A stretch of DNA of 64,000 bases from Glaciozyma antarctica PI12 (lineage: Eukaryota; Basidiomycota; Microbotryomycetes; Kriegeriales; Camptobasidiaceae). The DNA is taken from the NCBI GenBank assembly GCA_002917775.1, contig KZ627149.1, forward strand, positions 351,689 through 415,688, read 5' to 3'. The notes beneath the pieces were generated by a model. That model was not told the DNA's origin, did no database searches, and worked only from the letters and a program-made list of their open reading frames with translations. Position numbers and translations under genes: made by a program. Position 1 is the stretch's first letter; each line of letters begins with the position of its first letter. Shown here piece after piece: positions 10,604 to 22,808 of this stretch.

Positions 10604-11301
10604 TCACTTCTTCCCCTTCTTCGCCTTGGTCGCAGGAACTTCTGTGGCGGTAGTAGAGGCCGTGGGCTTGAAGTCTGCTACGGCGGTGGTGCCTGCGTTT
10701 GGGGTTAGTGGGGGTTCTCGTGGGGTTGGAGGAGGCTGGGGGTTCTCGTGCCGCTCGGGGGAGGTGGGTTGAGTCAGAGGGAGGGGGGAGAGAGAGGTGA
10801 GTAGGGAGAGAGGGCGGGGCGGGGCGGGTGAGTGGGGAGGAGGGAGAGGGGCACAGGCGCAGAAGATGGGGAAGGGCGGGAGAAGGGAGGGAGAAGGGAA
10901 CGTACGGCGGGGTGCAGCAGCGACGGGAGCAGCAGCGGGCTCTCCCTTGAACCAGGGAACCACGTAAAGGCGGAAGAAGACGAGGGTGAGGGGCAACCAG
11001 ATCTTGCTAAGGAGCGCGAGGAGGGAGTTGAAGTACTGTGTTTGCCTTGTTAGCGCGCGCGTTTCGGGGAGGGAGGAGGGGGCTGACGGCGACGACGAAG
11101 CTGTTGGTGATGACTGTGTAGGACGTTAGTGAGGAGATGGGGAGGGACGGGGAGGGACGAACCGGAGACGACTGCGAGAGCGGCGGGATGGTCGGAGGCG
11201 TGGAGAACGATGAGAGTCTCGTTCAGTTGAGAGCTGACTCCGTTGATGACCGACTTGATAGGATCAAGGAGCACGGGAGGGAGGAGGGATACGAAGGCCA
11301 T
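10604..11301 (-). CDS. Small predicted membrane protein, unknown function
   Basis: I do not recognise this family. Four exons, 11163-11301, 11088-11113 (26 nt), 10906-11035 and 10604-10692, join cleanly into 127 residues. It starts MAFVSLLPPVLLDPIKSVI. A hydrophobic central part (ALAVVSVITNSFVVAYFNSL, then WLPLTLVFFRLYVVPWFKGE) suggests one or two membrane helices. An Ala/Thr-rich linker follows, then a very basic tail (KAKKGKK), most likely cytosolic. The size and lysine-rich end recall small ER or organelle membrane proteins, but that is only a resemblance. It diverges from the GST gene, with 592 bases between starts. Confidence 0.6.
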
Positions 11302-11893
11302 TTTGTGGGGAGTGGAGAGGGGGAGAGAGGAGGAACACGTCGAGCCTGGAGCTTTTTTTGTTCGAGATTGAGGAGGAAGGTCTGCTTCAGTTTCCCCTTT
11401 CCACCTGTCGTTTCCTGGCGTGGAGCTGTGCACAGAGCTGATGACTGTAGCGTAGACAGGAAGGGGAGGAGTCCGGGGTTGCTGCGGAGGAGGTGCCAAA
11501 CTTCCGCGGAGATGGGGTCAGTCCCCTCGAGACAGATCCAGCCTGGGGAGTTGGCATGAAGACGAGCTGCTGTCTGCTTCCTTGCCCTCTCTCGCCGCCT
11601 GTCAAGCAGCTCCCCTCGGTTCTCAGCTGCCAGACCAGGCGTCTCGCCTCCCACTCCGTCCTCTGGATCATCGCTCCCCCGCTCTCAAGTCGAAACATTC
11701 TCGGGATCCCCACGAACTTCGCGAGCGTAAACCTCTTCTCCGACTCCGAATTCCGACTCAGCACGCTGCCAAATTCAGCCGGCGCGCGTTTCAGTCAGCA
11801 TCTCTGTGGCTGGCCCGTCATCGGGGGTAAGGTGAGCTGATTCCCCAGCTCCGTCCTTGATCTCCTACCACCCACTCGACTCTAAACTCTCCA
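11302..11893. promoter_or_regulatory. Divergent promoter region (small membrane protein / GST)
   Basis: About 590 bases between two divergent starts. I see no open frame that I would call a gene. Confidence 0.4.
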
Positions 11894-12908
11894 ATGGCTC
11901 AATTCACGCTCTACACTCACGGCCAAGGTTTGTCCCATCTCTCCCCACATCCCGAACGAGTCGAGCTGACACGTCGTCCAGGACCCAACGGATGGAAGGT
12001 CGTCTTCGCCCTCCGCGCTCTTGGACTCACGTACGAGAGCAAGTACCTCGATTTTGCCACGGCTCAGCAGAAGGAGGCTTCGTTTGTTACGATTCAGCCG
12101 AACGGACGCATTCCTTGCCTTGTTGATCACCAGAACGGTGATTTTGCGATCTGGGAGGTGAGTTGTGTTTTCTAGCTTGCGAGGGAGAAGAGTGCGGGAG
12201 CGTGAATAGAGGATAGCATGAGGAGAGGACATGAGAAGAGGGATAACGAGAAGTGGGATAGCGAGGACTGGAGCTGACTTCGTTTTCGAGCGCAGAGCGA
12301 TGCCATCCTCTTGTACATCGTCGACACGTACGACAAGGAGCACAAGATCTCCGTCACCGACCCCAAGGAGAAGGCTCAGACGAACCAGTGGCTCTTCTTC
12401 CAGTCCTCGGGACAGTACGTCCCTTCGCAGCTCTCGCTCGCCATTCTCGCTAACCCGTCGCTCGCAGGGGAGCTTACTTCGGCCAGGCCGCTCACTTCAA
12501 GCTTTTCGCACCCGAGAAGATCCCTTACGGAGTCACTCGCTGTACGTGGCTCACTCGGGAAGCGAGCGAGCGAGAACTGATCTCGGATGAGCAGACACGA
12601 ACGAGGTCGCGCGCGTTTCCCAAGTGATGGAAGACGTGCTCGCCAAGCAGCCCTTCCTCGTCGGAAACAAGGTCACCATCGCCGACCTCTCCTTCATCCC
12701 CTGTACGTCGTTCTCCCTTCTCCCGTCCGCCCTATCCTGACGAGGGTACGCAGGGAACACGATCGCGTTCCAGTTCTTGCTCCCTGATGGAGTCGACCCC
12801 AAGACGGCTTACCCTAACCTCTGGGCGTGGCACCAGAAGCTTGTGGAGATCCCGTACGTTGCTGCGGGACTTGCTGAGCGCACCGCGGCTATGGCCCCCA
12901 AGGCGTAG
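11894..12908 (+). CDS. Glutathione S-transferase, Ure2-like class
   Basis: Cytosolic glutathione transferase, conjugating or reducing electrophiles. Six exons: 11894-11927, 11982-12157, 12296-12414, 12468-12541, 12595-12702 and 12754-12908, giving 221 residues. The N-terminal thioredoxin fold shows FTLYTHGQGPNGWKVVFALR, the conserved NGRIPCLVDH, and a Glu-Ser (WESDAILLYIVDTYD) that binds the glutathione gamma-glutamyl group. The C-terminal helical domain has FLVGNKVTIADLSFIPW, the N-capping box of this class. The gene is intact. The order of residues fits Ure2p/yfcG-type enzymes better than classical alpha, mu or pi classes; the substrate is unknown. Confidence 0.9.
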
Positions 12909-13100
12909 TCCAATGAAAATACAAGCCTGAACTTGCTGTAGAGAACGCTCTGTCGAGATCGTTTGAGAGGAGAGCAGCTCGGAAGCACGAGAGGAAGTTA
13001 CGAAGCAGTGGGAGAAATCCGCGCAGCCCTTCGCAAGGATCTCGCTCGGCTCGTCCTACTGAAACGCAAAGACCCAGCCAACGATTCCTCCCCTCTGCAG

Positions 13101-14033
13101 CTACCGATACAGCTCATCTCTCCTGATGATCTCCCTCACCCCCTCGAGAACCATCCCCTCCCACTCCTCACCCTCCTTCAGGCCCCTCCTCACCGCCGTC
13201 GAACTCATCCCCGCCACCTCCTCCGGCAAATCAAACATCTCAATCCTACTCCTCCACGGCTTGACGTCCTCTCGATTCAGGAAAGCCTCCTCCTCTGTAC
13301 GACTGATGTCCCCGCGGCGGGCGCAGGCGATGGAGGAATCGTCGGAGGTGAAGAAGGAGGAGAGGGCGTTGGAGAGTGAGGGAGAGGGGGGTTGGTAGTA
13401 TTTTAAATCGAAGAAGCGGATCAGAGTGTCGTAGCCTGTACTTTCGCATTCAGTATCAGCTGCGAGAGAGGGAGGGAGGGGGAAAGACGGACCTTGCGAG
13501 AAGGACAACCGCACCGCCGGAGCCTTCTCCCCCTCGCAATGCAGCAACACCAGCTCCCCCAGCTCCCTATTCAACACCTTGGACTTGCCCACAAACGTCG
13601 GTTCGTCCTCAATCATCCCCACCGCGACGTTCGCAGCTCCCCTCGCCGCGCCCTCCTCAGACCTCCCAAGCCGCTCCATCTCCCTCGCTACGACCCTCAT
13701 CATCTCCAGCCTCTGCACAGGACTCGCTTCGCCCGGTTCAGGCTTCTTATCGACGTTCTTCGAGCTCAGGAGGAGGAGGTGAGCTGGAGGTCCTTGGGCC
13801 GAGGAGGGGAGGTGAGTTGCGAGAGCGACGTGGGCGAGGTGGGCTGGGTTGAAGGAGCTGTCGAGGACTGAGATGGTGAGAGGGGAGGAGCTGCTGGAGG
13901 GTGTAGGAGGGAGGGGCCAGCGGGCGTGCGAGGCGTAGAGGATCCGGAAGGAGGGGGCGGCTTTCGAGCCGGAGAGAGCAGCGAAGACGGCAGGAGCTGC
14001 TTGCACTGCTGCTGGGAGAAAACTGCTGCCCAT
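13101..14033 (-). CDS. POF1: Nicotinamide-nucleotide adenylyltransferase-like protein (POF1 family)
   Basis: Nucleotidyltransferase-fold protein of the fungal Pof1 group, related to NMN adenylyltransferases. Two exons, 13493-14033 and 13101-13435, give 291 residues. The start at 14033 (MGSSFLPAAV) is preferred; an in-frame upstream start-like codon near 14200 would lie in the shared promoter. The nucleotide-binding (T/H)xGH-like motif appears as SSFNPAHLAHVALATHL. Further on are LLLLSSKNVDKKPEP, GYDTLIRFFDLKYY and, near the end, the ISSTxIR-type MSSTAVRRGL. The separating intron has a gtccgt donor. It is transcribed divergently from the hydroxyacyl-CoA dehydrogenase gene only 186 bp away, which may link NAD metabolism and beta-oxidation in expression (inference). 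Confidence 0.82.
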   Translation of the reverse strand: MGSSFLPAAVQAAPAVFAALSGSKAAPSFRILYASHARWPLPPTPSSSSSPLTISVLDSSFNPAHLAHVALATHLPSSAQGPPAHLLLLSSKNVDKKPEPGEASPVQRLEMMRVVAREMERLGRSEEGAARGAANVAVGMIEDEPTFVGKSKVLNRELGELVLLHCEGEKAPAVRLSFSQGPSFPLPPSLAADTECESTGYDTLIRFFDLKYYQPPSPSLSNALSSFFTSDDSSIACARRGDISRTEEEAFLNREDVKPWRSRIEMFDLPEEVAGMSSTAVRRGLKEGEEWEGMVLEGVREIIRRDELYR

Positions 14034-14219
14034 GGCTTCTCTGCTGGGCAAGCTCGTCGCCGAGGTTGAGCTGCTCCGGTCGACACCTCCCCTAGGCAGT
14101 GCCCAGCGTCCCCTCCGCATTGCTCCCTCGGTCCACGCGGGCTCTTTGCCGTCGGCAGCTCGATTCAATTCTCTCGTCGTCTTTTGAACCCCAACCAACA
14201 CCTCGAAAGTACTCTGAGG
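14034..14219. promoter_or_regulatory. Short bidirectional promoter (POF1-like / hydroxyacyl-CoA dehydrogenase)
   Basis: Only 186 bases separate two divergent start codons, so both genes must share this promoter region. Confidence 0.6.
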
Positions 14220-15582
14220 ATGAGTGCCTTCCTCCGTACCGCCAGCTTGGCCCGCTCCTCTGTCCGCGCGTTCTCTACGAGCTCAGCAGTTCAGCATGGC
14301 ATCAAGACGCTCGGAGTGGTGGGAGCAGGGCAGATGGGGTTGGGCGTCGCGTACGTCGCTGCCAAGGTGAGCTACTTGGCCCAACGGAAAGGAACGCTAG
14401 CTAACGAGAGGGGAACACAGACTGCCGGAGTCAAGGTCTTGATCACGGACCGCGATGCTGCTCAGCTCGAGAAGGGATTCGCCTTTGTCGGTAAGTTACG
14501 GAACTTTGGGTGCAGACGAGGACGCCCTAACCACGCTCTACAAACGTAGAGAAGCTCCTCGCAAAGGACGTCGCCAAGGGCAAGCTCACCCAGGAGGAAG
14601 CCGACGCGACTCGCTCTCGCCTCTCTTCCGTCCCCGGCATCGAGCAGTTCACCAACGTGGACCTCGCGATCGAAGCCGTCTCCGAGTCCCTCCCCCTCAA
14701 GCAAATCATCTTCGCCTCCCTCGCAACCCACCTCCCTCCTCACGCCATCTTGGCCTCCAACACCTCCTCCATCTCCCTCTCCAAAATCGCAGCCGCCGCC
14801 ATCCCTGCCTCCTCCAAGGCCCTCACCGCCACTGCCGACTTCTCGTCCCGCGTAGTCGGGTTCCACTTCTTCAACCCCGTGCCGGTGATGAAGCTCGTCG
14901 AGCTCATCCCCGCACTCCAAACCTCGCCCGACACTCTTGAGCGAGCTCGCAAGTTTGCCGTTGCGATGGGAAAGACCGTTACCGTGTCAAAGGATACGCC
15001 TGGATTTGTTTCGAACAGGCTGCTCATGCCGTTCATCAACGAGGCGATTTTGGCGCTCGAGGAGGTGCGTCTTTCGTCGTTCTTGCACCTTGCGACGAGA
15101 AGCTGATCTGGTCACTGAACGCAGGGCGTCGCCACGAAGGAGGATATCGACACGACCCTCAAGCTCGGAATGGCTCACCCTATGGGACCTTTGGTTAGCT
15201 CCTGTCGCTGATTCTGCGCGTTCGCCACCGGCTGACCCTTTCCCTTCCCCCTCAAGGCGCTGGCTGATTTGTACGCACCTCTTCTCACTGGCACCAATTG
15301 CAGCTAACCACTCATGAATCGCAGCATCGGACTCGACACCTGCCTCGCAATCCAGGAGACCCTCATGGTGCGCTCCCCCGCCTCTCTCGCCGCGCATTCT
15401 CATTGATGGTACCTTCGTTCACAGCGCGAGACGGGCGACACCAAGTACCGTCCTTCGATCCTCCTCGGACGCATGGTCTCGGCTGGCTGGCTCGGAAAGA
15501 AGAGCGGAAAGGGTACGTTTGCCGTTCTCCCTGCGTCCCTACACCGCTAACCTCGCTTCTCGCAGGCTTCTACGAGTACTGA
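14220..15582 (+). CDS. 3-hydroxyacyl-CoA (3-hydroxybutyryl-CoA) dehydrogenase, mitochondrial
   Basis: NAD-dependent oxidation of 3-hydroxyacyl-CoA in mitochondrial beta-oxidation. Eight exons: 14220-14366, 14421-14490, 14550-15064, 15125-15193, 15257-15270 (14 nt), 15325-15367, 15425-15512 and 15566-15582, giving 320 residues. The N-terminus [20 protein letters not shown] looks like a mitochondrial presequence. It is followed by the NAD-binding [16 protein letters not shown], then [15 protein letters not shown] and [16 protein letters not shown] containing the catalytic His of this family. [34 protein letters not shown] and GKKSGKGFYEY close the C-terminal domain. All expected motifs are present. 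The basic start region distinguishes it from peroxisomal multifunctional enzymes. Confidence 0.94.
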
Positions 15583-15650
15583 AATATCTGAACCGCTCCG
15601 CATCCTCTCACACTCCTTCCTGCTTCCACACTCTGCCATTCTGATCCGCT

Positions 15651-18600
15651 CTACACAAACACCCACCTCCCCTGCACAAGCTTCTGCGTCACCTCGACCG
15701 GCTTAAGTTCTATCCCCATGCCCGCTCCAAAACGGGGTACGACGAACGTCTGCCTCGTATCCCCACTCTTGGATACGGGCGCTCCGCCCTTCTTCGCTGC
15801 GAGCGCGGTGAGGGGCGTCTCGAGAGGTTTGCTGAACGTGCAGAGAGGCTTGCCGAGCGTTGGAAGCCAGGCGGGGTTGATCTTGGTAATCGCTGCTCGG
15901 AGAGATGAGGAATGCACGAGCGGGAGAGGAGGGAAGAGACGCACTCTTGAGCCAGACTTTGTGCGTGCGGTGCAGGTCTTGGTAGACGATGAACTCGGGG
16001 GGAGAGTTGTGGAAGAGTCCTGAGCTCGGGTGGATGAACAAGTCCTCGTCGATCCCGAACGAGCGGTAAGGGACTCCGCGGGTCGAGGCGACTTTGGCGT
16101 ACGAGATGGACGAGGATTTGTCGAGGAGGTCTTTGCGGACGGCGACTTGGTCGATAAAGGCCGAGGTGATGAGCTGGCGGAGGACTTTGAGCTGTGGGGG
16201 GAGTGTAGGGTTAGAATGAGCGAGAGAGGGAGGAGCAGAGGGATGAACCTGGGTATCCGAGGGAGGCTGCAGCTTGGGGACGTAGCCGGCGTCGATGCCG
16301 GGGTAGGTGGTCTGCACGATCCGGCTGACTTGCGAGCGAAGCTTGTGGATCTCTTGCATCGCCTGAGGAGGAAGAAGCGAGTTAGCCCGCCAGCCTGGAC
16401 GAAAAGCGGAACTAGAAGCAGCTCACCTTCGTTCGAACAAAGTTGGCCTCGCAGAATGAGTCCCGTCCTCCCTCGTATTCGTACGCTCCGACGACGCTGA
16501 GCATCTTGAAGACGTCGCTCGTTCCCTTGCCCAGAGCGAGGTATTTCTGCACGATAAACGAGCGTCAGCGCAGGAGAATGTCAGGAGGGAGATCGTTGAC
16601 GCACCTTCTGAACGTCAAAGAACGCCTTGCGAGCAACCTTGAGCTCCTCCTTCGCCCGCAGCTCCGGATCCCGAATATGCCTGATCTCTCCCGCCGTAAG
16701 TGCCGTCGCCCCCGCCAAGTCAGGAATGTCGTCCTCGCCGTCGCCGAGGTTCGCCTCGCGAATGAACGGATCTCCCACCGAAAGCGCGCACACGATGGCG
16801 ATAACGTACGGCAGGCAACCGTGCTGCTGCCCCGCGACAATCATCTTGGAGAAGCGCGGCGAGAGAGGGAAGAGCGACATCGACCGTCCCAGCTCGGTGA
16901 TCTTGCCGCCGACCTTGGAACTCGACTCGGATGCCTTGAGTGCGCCGAGATACACGAGCGTCTTTTCTGCTCGTCGAAGGCTGTCGCGGTCTGGCGGCGT
17001 AGGGAAGGGGAAGTTGGCGACGGCGTCGATGTTCATGCTCTTCATCTGGAGGATGATGCCCTCGATTGGCATACGAAGGATCTCGGGCTTCGTGTGCTGG
17101 TCGAAGTAGTTCTCGTAGACGGCCGACGAGTAGATGCGGTAGCAGTGACCGGGTCCTGTTCGTCCTGCGCGACCTGCGCGCTGCGATGCGGCGGCCTTGG
17201 AGATCCACGAGACTTCGAAGGACTGGATCCCGCTGTTGATGGCGAATTGGCGCTGCGAGAGATTCGTTAAAGACGATTGCGACGCAACCGAGAGCCGAGA
17301 GCGAGACGTACCTCCTTAGCTCGACCGGCGTCGACCACGTACTTGACGTTGGGAATCGTGATGGAGGTTTCGGCGACGTTGGTGGCGATCACGACAAGAC
17401 GAGTGTTGGGCGGCGGCTCTTCGAAGACCTTCATCTGCTTCTCCGTCGAAAGGAGCGAGTAGAGGGGAAGAATGTGCATCGGTTCTGCGCGTGAGGGTCG
17501 TCAGCGGCGGTCGAGACCAGGCGAGAGACGACACGAACCCTCGGTATCTTCCTCCATGTCCAGTCCCTCAATCTTGCTGTCGTCGTCGTCGTCCGATTCG
17601 AGGTCATCAGCGTCGTCCTCGGGGATTCCATCGTCGACATCGGCAGCGAGGTCCTTGTCGTCGTCGCCCAGGTCAATATCCTCGACTTCAACATCGTCAC
17701 CCGCTGCGAAGACGTGTCAGCAATTCCCTACAAACTCGACGAGAGAGAACGCACTCTCGACGAACGAGTTCTCGGCCTCCTCGGCAGCCTCCTCCTCGAC
17801 GTCCGAAACCACAGCAACCTTCTCCTCCTTGCCCACCGCCTTGGCCTTCGCCCTCGCTGCCAGCATCGCCATCTTCTCCTTCCTCTCCTTGACCGCCTTT
17901 GCTCCAAACTTCTTCTCAAGCTTCTTGACGAGTGAGACGATCTCGTTCTGACCCGTGCAGAAGACCAGGATCCCACCGGGCGGGAGGCGTGCGTGAATGC
18001 GCGCGACCTTCTTATAGGCTTCCTCGAGGTAGTCGGGAGAGGTGCGGCGCGAGAAGTGGTTCGTGACGGGATGTTGACGGGCGGTAACGTGAAGGACGGG
18101 AGGAGGGATGGGGAAGAGGGTCTTGTTTTCGGCAAAGTCGGCGACTCGGAGAGTGGCGGACATGATGATAAGGCGGAGAGGCTGCGACGAGAGGAAAGGT
18201 CAACGAGGCTCGTCGAAACGAGGAGAATGGGCGCACCTTCGTGTCGTCCTTGCCTGCTCGCCACATCTCCTCCCTCAACCTCGCTACGCGACTCAGCACT
18301 CCGATCAAGACGTCCGTGTTGACTCCTCGCTCGTGAGCCTCGTCGACGACGACGACGCTGTACTTGCTGAGGAAGAAGTCGCCAGCGAGCTCTCGCAGCA
18401 AGACTCCATCGGTCATGAAGACGAGTTTCGTATCGCTGCCCGTCGTAGACGAGTATCGAATGCGATGGGCGACGAGCGTCGACGAAGCTGGGAGACAGAG
18501 CTCGGCGCGAACGCGAACGGAAGTCGAGAGGGCGGCGACTCGTCGAGGTTGGGTGATGGCGACCATGCCGGGATTGTCTGCGTGAGAGGAAAGATCTCAG

Positions 18601-20491
18601 CACGAGAAACAACGATGCAGTGAAGGAAGGACGAACCGCTCGACTTGTCTCCCCATCCAGCCTCCCACAGGAACTGCCCAATCTGCGTCGTCTTTCCGCT
18701 ACCCGTCTCTCCGCAGATGACGACGACAGGATTCCCTCGAATCGCGTCCATGATGCGATCCTCCTCCTTGACAATTGGCAACTCCTCTCTCTGCTTCTGC
18801 ATCTCCTCCGTCCGCTCGATCGGGATGTGGGTGCTCCTCTGTGGCGGGAGCGTGGGGAGTTGGTTAATGGGGATGACGGCGCCGAGGGGTCCTGTAACGC
18901 CGGTAGGATCGGGGAGAGCTTGGAAGCCCGCACCAGTACCGGGGGGGAGGAGAGGAGCGTAGGTGTCGTCGGCGGATGGTGAGGGAGGAGCGGGGAGGGA
19001 GGAGGTGAGGCCGGCAGCGGAGAGAACTTGGGACTCGGCCCATGCTTGGAAGGCGCCCTTCTCGCGAGGAGGTCGAGCGGTTCCGTCGTCTTCGTCGGAG
19101 GAAGAGTCCTCGTCCTCGTCGTCTTCCTCGTTCGCGTCGTCCTTCGCTCCTTCGATCGCGGGGACGCCCTCGTTCTCGCTCTCGATCCCACCCCACGACT
19201 CCTCGTCGCTGTCCTCCTTCTCGCCGCCCTTCTCGCTCTTCTCGTCGTCCTCATTCTCGTCCATCGCCGAATCCGAGCTGTTGAAATCGCTCTCCTCGTC
19301 CTCCTCTACCGCTTTCCCCTTCCCCTTCCCAGCCATAGCCCTGAACCTCCCCTTGACCTTCGGCTTCCTCTTGACGATAGTCATGACCACTCCCTCCTTG
19401 AGCCCGCTCCCGACTTTCGCAGGAATCAGAGCAGGGGCGACGGGAGGACGTGCGGAGGTCGCTTCGGCGGGGTTGTGCTTCGAGGTTGTGGCGGTAGGAA
19501 GGGCGGAGGAGGAAGGTGCTGGGGTGACATGGACGACGCCGAGAGATCCGGACGCGTTGAAGACGGGCGCGAGCTTCTTGCTGTCGAGCGTCGTAGTTGA
19601 CCGCGGAGGTGCTGGAACGTCGGCCATCTCCTCGTCGTCTGCGAGACTCCCCTCCTCCGAGTCGCCCTCCTCTCCTCCACTTTCCTCCTCGCTGAGATGT
19701 CCCCTCCCCTTGACCTTCTTCAGGATCCCGCGAGCGCGAATCCTGCGACGCTCTTCGACGGACTGGCCGTGCTCGAGCTTGGAGCCCTGAGAGTCGTATT
19801 GCTTGGAGCCGAGAGAGGAGGATGATCGTAGGGAAAGGTTGAGAGTTTGAGTGGTGCTACAAGGCGAAGTTGCGTTAGCTGGGAGCTCGAGCAAGATGGA
19901 GAAGCGAACGCACGCGAGCGAAGCGATGAGATCCTTGCGGCCTTCCTTCTTCAGCTTGCGATTCACGTAGGCGTCCAAACGCTTCTTCTTCTTGCTCGAC
20001 ATCTTGGGCGCGTTGGCGATCTCGGCGGCTTTGGCGGAAGAAGCCTGCGAGAAAGAGGGAGGCATCAGCGTTGCTCCCGCAAGCGTGGCTGCCGCAGAGC
20101 TCGTAGCGATCCCGCCTGTCACCAATGTGTTCTAAGCACCTCCTTTAGCGTCAAGAAGCATGTACACCGCACCTGGAGCTGCTCCCTGCGGTGCCAGCTG
20201 TCCTGAACAGTCCTTCCGGTCTCGACTTGCAGAGCTCTCCCTCCCTCCATAGCTCTTGCCAGCTGACGCCCTTGCCTCCATCGCACGACACAAGCTCTCC
20301 CATCATATCCCAAGCCGCGCGCAACTCACACTGTCCTTCTTCTTCTTCCTCGCCTCCTCGTCAATAATCTCCGCGTTGCTGTCGTCTACCTCGTATTCCC
20401 GCTTGCGCTTGTTGTGAGAGCCGTCCGTGGCGGCGGCAATGGAGGCTGCACGCCCCTTCTGGTTGTACCGTGGTCGAACAGTCGGCAGCAT
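15651..20491 (-). CDS. ECM16: DEAH-box RNA helicase of the small-subunit processome (Dhr1/DHX37)
   Basis: Nucleolar helicase that removes U3 snoRNA from pre-18S rRNA during 40S assembly. Twelve exons sum exactly to 1329 residues: 20330-20491, 19914-20044, 18637-19856, 18237-18577, 17755-18181, 17539-17703, 17312-17484, 16605-17252, 16427-16546, 16249-16362, 15945-16191 and 15651-15892. The first 470 residues are a charged, acidic extension with basic patches ([20 protein letters not shown]). Motif [11 protein letters not shown] is near residue 480, [15 protein letters not shown] near 580, SATLRVADF near 625. An acidic insert follows, then [19 protein letters not shown] and [18 protein letters not shown]. 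The end ([13 protein letters not shown]) matches the family C-terminus. Intron 1 (20045-20329) is 285 nt, long for this locus. It converges on the dehydrogenase gene with 68 bp between stops. Confidence 0.95.
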
Positions 20492-20995
20492 GGTGCGGTG
20501 GGAGGAAGAGACGGAAGCCCCTCGCCGCCTCGACCAAAAACTCCTCAGCAACTCTCTTCCTCCAGCCCCCCTCACCCGAGGTCCAGCTTGAACGCCTAGA
20601 GATCCGTACGGAAGGATTTGCAAGCGCGGAGGATCTGCTTCCACCGACGGTCCAGCTCAGCGCAACACAACACCTCCTCCACCTTCTCTCTCGCTTCCTT
20701 CGCTCGTCGCGTCCACGACGTGATTCGCAGCGCCAAAAAACCTTCTCAGCGAGGTCTTTGCAAGGCGGGCGCGCCTTTCAAGGTGGAGAGGCGAGGAGTT
20801 CGAGGAGTTACCAGAGCCGGCGCGCAAAGGTGGCAGGTCTGCTCCACTTCCGCTGCTCTTCTGCTCTGCTCTGTCTCCGTCTTTTCTAGACTAGCAGACG
20901 TCTCTCCTGCTTCTCGTCAAAGCGGAAAGCAAAACCATCACGTTACGGAACAGCGACGACCCTCAAGCTACGAACCCTCCCCTGCCCCGACTCCC
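20492..20995. other. Intergenic upstream of ECM16
   Basis: About 500 bases between two leftward genes, holding the ECM16 promoter and the 3' flank of the next gene. A long rightward open frame overlapping it has no recognisable content. Confidence 0.4.
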
Positions 20996-22370
20996 TCACC
21001 TACCCAACCCAGCCCAAAGCTCCCCCGCCCAGTTCTTCATGTTCTTCGACGTCCCCTGCATCTTGGACTCCCTCTCCTCCAGCTCCTTCTCGTACCCCCT
21101 CGTCACCTCCCTCAACTCCGCCGCTCTCGCATTCTTGCGACTGTTCTACATCAGCTCTATCCTCGCTCGCCGAACCGCAAAAGAACGTACGCAACGACTT
21201 GGACGACCTTCCCCATCAGTTCTCCGAATCTCCGACTCAGCTCCCCTCTCCCCATCTTTACACTCCTCCTCAGTTGCTCCCCTTCTGCGACAGCGCTTCG
21301 GCCTGCTGGAGGTGAGGCGAGGGACCGGGGAATCGTTCGGTGACGGAAAGGAGTCCGAGAGTCTGGGACGGGGGAGGGGAGAAGTCTTGCTGAGGGTGNA
21401 NNNNNNNNNNNNNNNNNNNNNNNNNNNNNNNNNNNNNNNNNNNNNNNNNNNNNNNNNNNNNNNNNNNNNNNNNNNNNNNNNNNNNNNNNNNNNNNNNNNN
21501 NNNNNNNNNNNNNNNNNNNNNNNNNNNNNNNNNNNNNNNNNNNNNNNNNNNNNNNNNNNNNNNNNNNNNNNNNNNNNNNNNNNNNNNNNNNNNNNNNNNN
21601 NNNNNNNNNNNNNNNNNNNNNNNNNNNNNNNNNNNNNNNNNNNNNNNNNNNNNNNNNNNNNNNNNNNNNNNNNNNNNNNNNNNNNNNNNNNNNNNNNNNN
21701 NNNNNNNNNNNNNNNNNNNGCGAGATCTGCCTCTCCTGGCTCCCTCCGAACCCCTCGAGCTCCTCAGCATCATAGATCGTCCTCCCCTTCCGCACAATCT
21801 CCCTCCTCCCCTCTCCTACGCCCTCCTTCACCTCCTCCTCCTCGCGTTCATAATCCTGCACCATCGCATCCCCATCCCTTTCCCTCGAGTCCCTCCCTCC
21901 CGACCGACCACGACTGAGCGGGTTATCGCGCACCGGACGCGACCCCTTCTCAGACGCACGAGAGTGGAGAAGCTTCTTCCCTAATCCTATTAGAGTAGCT
22001 GGCTTGAGGACGGGCTGCTGCGTCGTCGACTGGGGAGGTTGCTGAGTCGTCGACTGAGGACGCCTCGACTGCGCTGGCGGAAGCGTCCCCACATCCCCGC
22101 TCTTCGTGCGCTCTCCCAGAGCGCCCGAGAAGGCGGTCGAGCTCCCTCCGCCACGGTTCTTGAACTTGGAGGCGAGTGGCGTCGCGCTTGGAGCTCCTGT
22201 GGTGGTCTGCTTCGCGGGAGGAGGAGAGAGTGCTTGGCTTGGTGAGGGGAGGTTGATAGTGGGGAAGGCAGTGCGAGAGGTGGGAGGGCCGCTGGGAGCG
22301 ATGAGGAAGAAGTCGAGGTCCACCGTTGCGTGGTGGACGCGGCTAGGAAACGGTGCTGAGACTGCTTGCT
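20996..22370 (-). CDS. Ecm11-like C-terminal-domain protein (tentative), interrupted by a gap
   Basis: Leftward gene with the stop at 20996 and last intron 21141-21191. The C-terminal 70 residues (GELSRRFGELMGKVVQVVAR, then RAAELREVTRGYEKELEERE) form an amphipathic coiled coil. They resemble the C-terminal domain of fungal Ecm11 proteins, which in budding yeast act in the synaptonemal complex; this is pattern recall, not a search. The upstream part is disordered and basic (LASKFKNRGGG, SRGRSGGRDSRERDGD). No ATG opens the 5' frame. It reads back through VDLDFFLIAPSG to a good acceptor near 22379, so a first exon upstream is missing from my model. About 320 unresolved bases lie inside the gene. 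Confidence 0.4.
21399..21719. other. Assembly gap (about 320 N)
   Basis: Unresolved bases, with a single called base at 21400, inside the leftward Ecm11-like gene. Confidence 0.99.
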
Positions 22371-22808
22371 TGCTGTAGTAGACGGTTCAGGTGCGGGACG
22401 AGCTTGACGATGTTTCGAGCGGGAAGACAAGAGGAGAGAAGACGAGCGGGAGAGGTGAAGAAGCGCGTTGACTTGGTCTCGTCCGGACTCCGGACTCGAA
22501 GGTCGTTCTCCCCAATTTACTCTCTCGCAGACACGAAACTCCTTCTCGACGCGTTGCGAGATCCTGTAGTCAAAATCGAAATCTAAACAACTCCTCGCTA
22601 CTCTATCCATCGTACTGAACATAACTATATCCATATCTATAAGGTCGTCGTGTCCTCCCTTGACACCCACAAAGTCTTCTGTCCCCACCAGCTCTAATCT
22701 CGCCAGCAGCTCCGCAAGGTAGCGAAACCCCTTCTGCGGAATCATCCCATCGTCGTCCCCATGGAACATCCGAATCTCCAGCTGACCTCCGACCAACTCA
22801 GCGAACTC

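Noticed and set aside
17728-19254. 508-codon leftward frame inside ECM16
   Set aside because: Arg/Ser-rich alternate frame of the helicase; the spliced helicase model sums exactly to 1329 codons.
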